Assembly: GCF_001677435.1 (NCBI RefSeq)
Contig: NZ_CP016268.1
Coordinates: 2,035,001 to 2,099,000 of the forward strand
Reading direction: 5' to 3'
DNA: 64,000 bases
From: Woeseia oceani
GTDB taxonomy: Bacteria > Pseudomonadota > Gammaproteobacteria > Steroidobacterales > Woeseiaceae
The notes beneath the pieces were generated by a model that was given only the letters and a program-made list of their open reading frames with translations, searched no databases and was not told the origin of the DNA. The translations under genes were made by a program, and so were the position numbers. This document shows positions 60,180 through 64,000 of the stretch, in pieces; position 1 is the stretch's first letter; the number at the start of each line of letters is the position of its first letter.

Positions 60180-61082
60180 CTAATCGGGCAAGGGAATAAA
60201 TTCATCGTCACCCGGAACCTTGCCAAACCGTCCCTCTTTCCAGTCTCGCTTCGCCTGCTCCAATCGCTCTCTCGAGCCAGAGACGAAGTTCCACCAGATA
60301 TGCCGGCGGCCGATTGAACTGCCGCCGATGACCATAACCCGGGAATCGGAATCCGCAGTCAGTTGCACGGCGCGACCGGGACGGGCAACAGCCAGCACAC
60401 CACCCTCGTATTGCTGTCCGTCGATCCGTACCGAGCCACTCACCACGTACGCGCCAAGTTCACTGTAGTGTTCCGGAAGCTTCAGTGATGTCCCTTTGGG
60501 TATCCGGCACTCCATGTACAACGTTGTCGAGTACGTCGTCACCGGCGAGGTTTGCCCATAGGCTTCGCCCATGATGAGTCTGATACGCGCGCCGTCAATC
60601 TGGAAATCAGGTAAGTCGGCCGCCGGAGTGTGTTCGAAAGCCGGCTCGATTTCTTCCTTCCCGTCCGGCAAGGCCATCCAGGACTGAATGCCGTGCAGCT
60701 TCGCGTGCGTTTGGAGATCGCTGCCAGCACGTTCGGAATGCACAATACCGCGCCCGGCGGTCATGAGGTTGACAGCACCCGCGCGGATCGCCTGCTCATA
60801 ACCGAGGTCATCGCGGTGCATGATCTCCCCTTCAAACAGGTACGTGATTGTCGCGATGCCAATATGCGGGTGCGGACGGACCTGAATACCCTTGCCCGGT
60901 GGAAACTCGGCCGGCCCCATGTGATCGAAAAAGATGAACGGCCCGACCATTCGTCGACCGGGTGACGGCAGAACCCGCCGTACCGTCATTTCGCCCAAGT
61001 CTTTTTCCTTGGGCACAATCCGCAACTCAATCGCTCCATCCGCCTCGCTGCATTTCGGGGCGGCGCATTCCACGTAACTCAT
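60180..61082 (-). CDS. Pirin-family protein
   Basis: A 300-residue bicupin. The N-terminal cupin holds the metal ligands in H-P-H-I-G-I-A-T (two His) and later R-G-I-V-H-S-E-R (His and Glu), as in pirins such as YhhW that have quercetinase or regulatory activity. The R-R-V-L-P-S-P-G-R-R-M-V-G-P-F-I-F-F-D-H segment is typical. The ATG at 61082 has AGAGGA eight bases upstream. It lies on the other side of a LysR gene from a second pirin gene. Confidence 0.9.
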   Translation of the reverse strand: MSYVECAAPKCSEADGAIELRIVPKEKDLGEMTVRRVLPSPGRRMVGPFIFFDHMGPAEFPPGKGIQVRPHPHIGIATITYLFEGEIMHRDDLGYEQAIRAGAVNLMTAGRGIVHSERAGSDLQTHAKLHGIQSWMALPDGKEEIEPAFEHTPAADLPDFQIDGARIRLIMGEAYGQTSPVTTYSTTLYMECRIPKGTSLKLPEHYSELGAYVVSGSVRIDGQQYEGGVLAVARPGRAVQLTADSDSRVMVIGGSSIGRRHIWWNFVSGSRERLEQAKRDWKEGRFGKVPGDDEFIPLPD

Positions 61083-61144
61083 TGCAACATCCTCTCTGAA
61101 TTTGCCTTTGCGCTCATTGTCGGACAAGCGACATGTTGGAAAAG

Positions 61145-62050
61145 CTAGTCTTCATCCAGTCCGGCGAAGCGCTCGGCAAGAAAATCAATCAATGTACGTA
61201 CAGCCGGCAGCAGGCCGCGCCTGGAGACAAAGGCGGCATGAATCGTTTCCGCTGGCGGTGCCCAGCCCGGCAGTAGTTCAATCAGCGTTCCATCTGCCAG
61301 CTCATCGCGGATGGTCAATTTCGGTAACTGCACGATACCGACGCCGGCAATCGCCGCTTGCCGCAACACCGCCAGATCGTCCGTGATCAGGCGCGGTTCA
61401 AAGGGAATCGTCGCAACAGCGCCCTCCGCTCCCTGCAATTCCCAGCGAAACTTCTGATGCGGCTGACCATGGCCAAGGCTCGGCATCGTGCCGAGATCGG
61501 CGGGTGTTGCCGGTCTATGGCCATTTGCAAAGAGTGTCGGACTCCCGACCAGGCACTGCTGCCGATCGCCAAGACTGCGCACAACGATGTCGCTGTCGGC
61601 CAACGGCAGCCGCCGCACCCGGATCGCGACGTCCACGTTTTCGTTAAGCAAATCAACCCGGCGATTGGTGGCCTGCAGGTGCACCTGGACCTGCGGATAG
61701 GTATTCATGAACGCCGCCAGCATCCCGCCAACACTGGATTCGAGCAATGCGATCGGACAGCTCAGGTGCACCGTGCCGCAGGGTTCGGCCCGCGTCATTT
61801 CAATGGCTTCCTGCGCTGCGTCTGCTTCCACCAGCATTGCCTTGCAGTGCACGTAGTAGGTCTGGCCGATGTCCGTTACTGAAAAGCGCCGGGTGGATCT
61901 GTGCACCAGTTGCACACCCAGCCGCTCTTCCAGCCGGGCCAGCCGCCGGCTCAGTTTGGATTTGGGCTCGCCCAGCGCCCGGCTGGCAGGCGCGAATCCG
62001 CCGTTGTCGACCACGTGGACGTAGTAATAGAGATCATTAAGGTCTTGCAC
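61145..62050 (-). CDS. LysR-family transcriptional regulator
   Basis: A 301-residue LysR regulator with the N-terminal winged helix-turn-helix (G-G-F-A-P-A-S-R-A-L-G-E-P-K-S-K-L-S-R-R-L-A-R-L-E) and a periplasmic-binding-like effector domain. It resembles the group of LysR proteins that often sit beside pirin and quinone or FMN reductase genes and respond to quinone-like or electrophilic compounds (from memory). It is divergent from the pirin gene at 62171 and probably controls it, with the 120-bp gap as the target region. Confidence 0.93.
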   Translation of the reverse strand: MQDLNDLYYYVHVVDNGGFAPASRALGEPKSKLSRRLARLEERLGVQLVHRSTRRFSVTDIGQTYYVHCKAMLVEADAAQEAIEMTRAEPCGTVHLSCPIALLESSVGGMLAAFMNTYPQVQVHLQATNRRVDLLNENVDVAIRVRRLPLADSDIVVRSLGDRQQCLVGSPTLFANGHRPATPADLGTMPSLGHGQPHQKFRWELQGAEGAVATIPFEPRLITDDLAVLRQAAIAGVGIVQLPKLTIRDELADGTLIELLPGWAPPAETIHAAFVSRRGLLPAVRTLIDFLAERFAGLDED

Positions 62051-62170
62051 CGGCTTATCGTTCCAATTTCAGGACGCTGTGACCAAGTTTTGCAGTCTAC
62101 CGCCCGCATTGTCCCGAATCTACTATTGCCACCTTGGTCTGGCTTCGGCCCACGAACACAGGAGGCAAAC

Positions 62171-63070
62171 ATGAAAAAGATCCTAGGCGTTTACAGCGCA
62201 CCCCGGCAGCACTGGGTCGGCGACGGCTTTCCGGTTCGATCGCTGTTCTCCTACAACAGCCACGGTGAGCACGTCAGTCCGTTCCTGCTGCTGGACTACG
62301 CGGGTCCGATGAAATTTGACCCGGCCAGCCAGCCGCGCGGCGTTGGTGAACACCCGCACCGGGGTTTCGAAACCGTCACTATTGTCTACGAAGGCGAAGT
62401 GGCGCACCGGGATTCTTCCGGCGCAGGCGGCACGATAAAACCCGGCGATGTCCAGTGGATGACAGCGGCGTCCGGCATCTTGCACGATGAATTCCATTCA
62501 CCGGCATTCACGCAACAAGGTGGAACCCTGGAGATGGTTCAGTTGTGGGTCAACTTGCCCGCCAAGGACAAAATGTCCCCACCGAAGTATCAGGCGATTC
62601 AGGAACGACAAATACCGACCGTTGCACTGGCGAACGGGGCAGGCAAAGTCCGCGTGATCGCCGGCGAATTTGCCGGCAAGAAAGGCCCTGCTGAGACGTT
62701 CACTCCGTTGGACGTATGGGATATGCGCCTGAATGCCGGTGGCTCGGTAGACGTCCAGTTTGTCGAAGGACGCACGTTGATGCTGGTCGTGTTGCGCGGC
62801 AACGTGACGATCAATGGTGACGAGACAGCACGCGAAGCACAACTGGTCATGCTGGACCGCCACGGCAGCGGGATTACCATCGATGCGGAAACCGACAGTA
62901 CGTTGCTTGTACTGAGCGGCGAACCCATCGAGGAACCCATCGCCGGTTACGGACCGTTCGTCATGAACACCGAAGCAGAGATCCGCCAGGCGATTAGCGA
63001 CTTTAATCGTGGCCAGTTCGGACAATTGGGCAGGCCCGCGCCATCGCGGGAAGCGCCTGCGACGGTCTAG
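62171..63070 (+). CDS. Pirin-family protein, second copy
   Basis: A 299-residue pirin. Metal ligands appear in E-H-P-H-R-G-F-E-T (two His) and, later, G-I-L-H-D-E-F-H. The ATG at 62171 follows a perfect AGGAGG. The upstream frame to 61901 overlaps the LysR gene and is not used. It resembles pirins adjacent to LysR regulators in Pseudomonas-like bacteria. The likely activity is oxidation of a flavonoid- or quinone-type compound, or metal-dependent redox sensing (both inferred from the family). Confidence 0.92.
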   Translation: MKKILGVYSAPRQHWVGDGFPVRSLFSYNSHGEHVSPFLLLDYAGPMKFDPASQPRGVGEHPHRGFETVTIVYEGEVAHRDSSGAGGTIKPGDVQWMTAASGILHDEFHSPAFTQQGGTLEMVQLWVNLPAKDKMSPPKYQAIQERQIPTVALANGAGKVRVIAGEFAGKKGPAETFTPLDVWDMRLNAGGSVDVQFVEGRTLMLVVLRGNVTINGDETAREAQLVMLDRHGSGITIDAETDSTLLVLSGEPIEEPIAGYGPFVMNTEAEIRQAISDFNRGQFGQLGRPAPSREAPATV

Positions 63071-63261
63071 CAATAGCAACCTGCGGACAGGGCTTCAGCG
63101 CCCTGCCCGCTCTCTTCATTGTTCACAAACAGCATTGCGACAGGCGTGCAGTTGCCGACGCCGGCGCAATCCATTGCCAGCAACCCTTGCTATGCCGGTC
63201 CGAAACCACGACGCTGACCACTGACTAACAGCACGAAACCAATCTACGAGGAACGAAACGA

Positions 63262-63822
63262 ATGGCGATTACGATAGTTGGCGTTTCCGGCAGTCTGCGA
63301 CGCGAGTCACTGAATACACGGCTATTGAAGGCCGCCCGCGAACGCATGCCGGAGAACACCGAACTGATACTGGAATCCATCGCGGACATTCCGCTCTACA
63401 ATTTTGATGACGAGGCGGAGTCCGGAGTTCCACCGCGTGTGGCTGAACTCAAGGCGGCATTTGCCAGTGCCGACGGGGTATTGATATGCAGTCCGGAATA
63501 CAACAATGCCATGCCCGGTGTGCTCAAGAATGCCATTGACTGGATGTCACGACCGGCGGCCGACATTCCTGCCGTTTTTGGCGGCCGCCCCCTTGGATTG
63601 CTCGGTGCAACGCCGGGAGGTTATGGCACCGTACTGGCACAAAACGCCTGGTTGCCGGTGATGCGCGCACTTGGCGTGTCTTTGTGGAATGGCGGACGCC
63701 TGATGGCGCCACGGGCCGGTGGCCTGTTCGACCAACAGGGCCGTTTGACCGATGAAGCGATGGACAGCCGGCTACGGAATTTTCTCAACGGTTTCGTCGA
63801 TTTCGTGCGCGAGTCTCACTGA
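63262..63822 (+). CDS. NADPH-dependent FMN reductase
   Basis: A 186-residue flavodoxin-fold reductase. The FMN phosphate loop G-S-L-R-R-E-S-L-N lies at residues 10-18. S-P-E-Y-N-N-A-M-P-G-V-L-K-N-A-I-D-W at about 75-92 is the ChrR/azoreductase-type signature, and G-A-T-P-G-G-Y-G follows. Such enzymes reduce quinones, chromate or azo dyes in the cytosol. Its position after pirin and LysR suggests a shared quinone or electrophile response. Confidence 0.92.
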   Translation: MAITIVGVSGSLRRESLNTRLLKAARERMPENTELILESIADIPLYNFDDEAESGVPPRVAELKAAFASADGVLICSPEYNNAMPGVLKNAIDWMSRPAADIPAVFGGRPLGLLGATPGGYGTVLAQNAWLPVMRALGVSLWNGGRLMAPRAGGLFDQQGRLTDEAMDSRLRNFLNGFVDFVRESH

Positions 63823-63908
63823 AACCTTAAGCACGAGGCGTAGCGATACGCCGCACAATTGTTCAACACGCCGTCGCTATGCCGTGGCAGGCTATGGCAA
63901 CCACCGGA

Positions 63909-64000
63909 TTACAGCCGCACGCCGTCTTCGCGATCGCGCTGGAACATTTCTTCGAGTTCTTTGGCCGCAGTCTTCGCGAGACTTTGCATCTTCTGTTCGT
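63909..64000 (-). CDS. C-terminal end of an unknown gene (partial)
   Basis: Reading leftward from the window edge, an open frame encodes E-Q-K-M-Q-S-L-A-K-T-A-A-K-E-L-E-E-M-F-Q and ends G-V-R-L before the TAA at 63909-63911. It is a charged helix typical of a protein C-terminus. The gene begins outside the window, so no family can be given. It converges with the FMN reductase gene. Confidence 0.5.
   Translation of the reverse strand, partial: EQKMQSLAKTAAKELEEMFQRDREDGVRL

Overview
The window looks like part of the chromosome of a free-living, probably marine, gammaproteobacterium. It has moderately high G+C, a complete ccmE-F-G-H-I cytochrome c maturation order, a TonB-dependent receptor, an RND pump, HtpX, Rof, and a XerCD dif site that differs from the E. 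coli site at one position (recalled from memory). I see no rRNA, tRNA or CRISPR. A Woeseia-like lineage is possible, but I cannot place it.

Layout. 1-4.4 kb: end of ccmE, ccmFGHI and a hotdog thioesterase. 4.5-7.9 kb: a nitronate monooxygenase-like flavoprotein, the FluC fluoride channel, small membrane genes and a YcaQ/AlkX-type DNA glycosylase. 7.9-14.9 kb, minus strand: a secreted M64 peptidase, a DadA-like oxidase, and an RND pump with its adaptor. 15.4-19.2 kb: a lipoprotein, a TonB-like protein divergent from a PadR regulator with a visible ATGT-N8-ACAT operator, and a DUF374 acyltransferase/DUF3108 pair. 19.4-23.6 kb: a compact P450, acyl-AMP ligase-ACP and ketosynthase III operon. 24-31.7 kb: htpX, rof, a lipoprotein-like NmrA protein, an ECF42-type sigma factor operon with two DGPF/YCII genes, a solitary parB and a cyclophilin with a sorting-like tail. 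32-43.5 kb: a D-cysteine desulfhydrase-like enzyme, then a TetR, TonB receptor, MFS, amidohydrolase and cyclophilin block, and a Kef-type antiporter. 44-51.6 kb: a ParD-like/methionine aminopeptidase pair under a palindromic operator, a second DGPF gene with a VOC protein, decayed genes, an esterase and an SLC13 permease. 51.9-54.6 kb: an endonuclease-like gene, then a small Xer-type element ending exactly at dif. 54.6-64 kb: a hydroxyacid dehydrogenase, Yip1 protein, SulP transporter, acetyltransferase, two pirins around a LysR regulator, and an FMN reductase.

Main points. (1) dif at 54555-54582 places the window at the replication terminus. Six KOPS octamers found by eye all point toward it. 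(2) A second site sharing a 14-bp core with dif lies 1.8 kb to the left. The two bracket three small minus-strand genes and a hairpin cluster, which looks like an integrative element that uses host Xer recombinases, possibly a filamentous-phage remnant. (3) Two promoters of identical form, TGTCGA, 17 bp, then CGACCAGTA, precede the ECF42 operon and a separate DGPF-VOC pair 18.8 kb away. They define a candidate sigma regulon from the sequence alone. (4) A 26-bp palindrome covers the -10 box of the ParD-like/map pair. (5) Several accessory genes between 34 and 48 kb are broken by single-base shifts or a stop codon.
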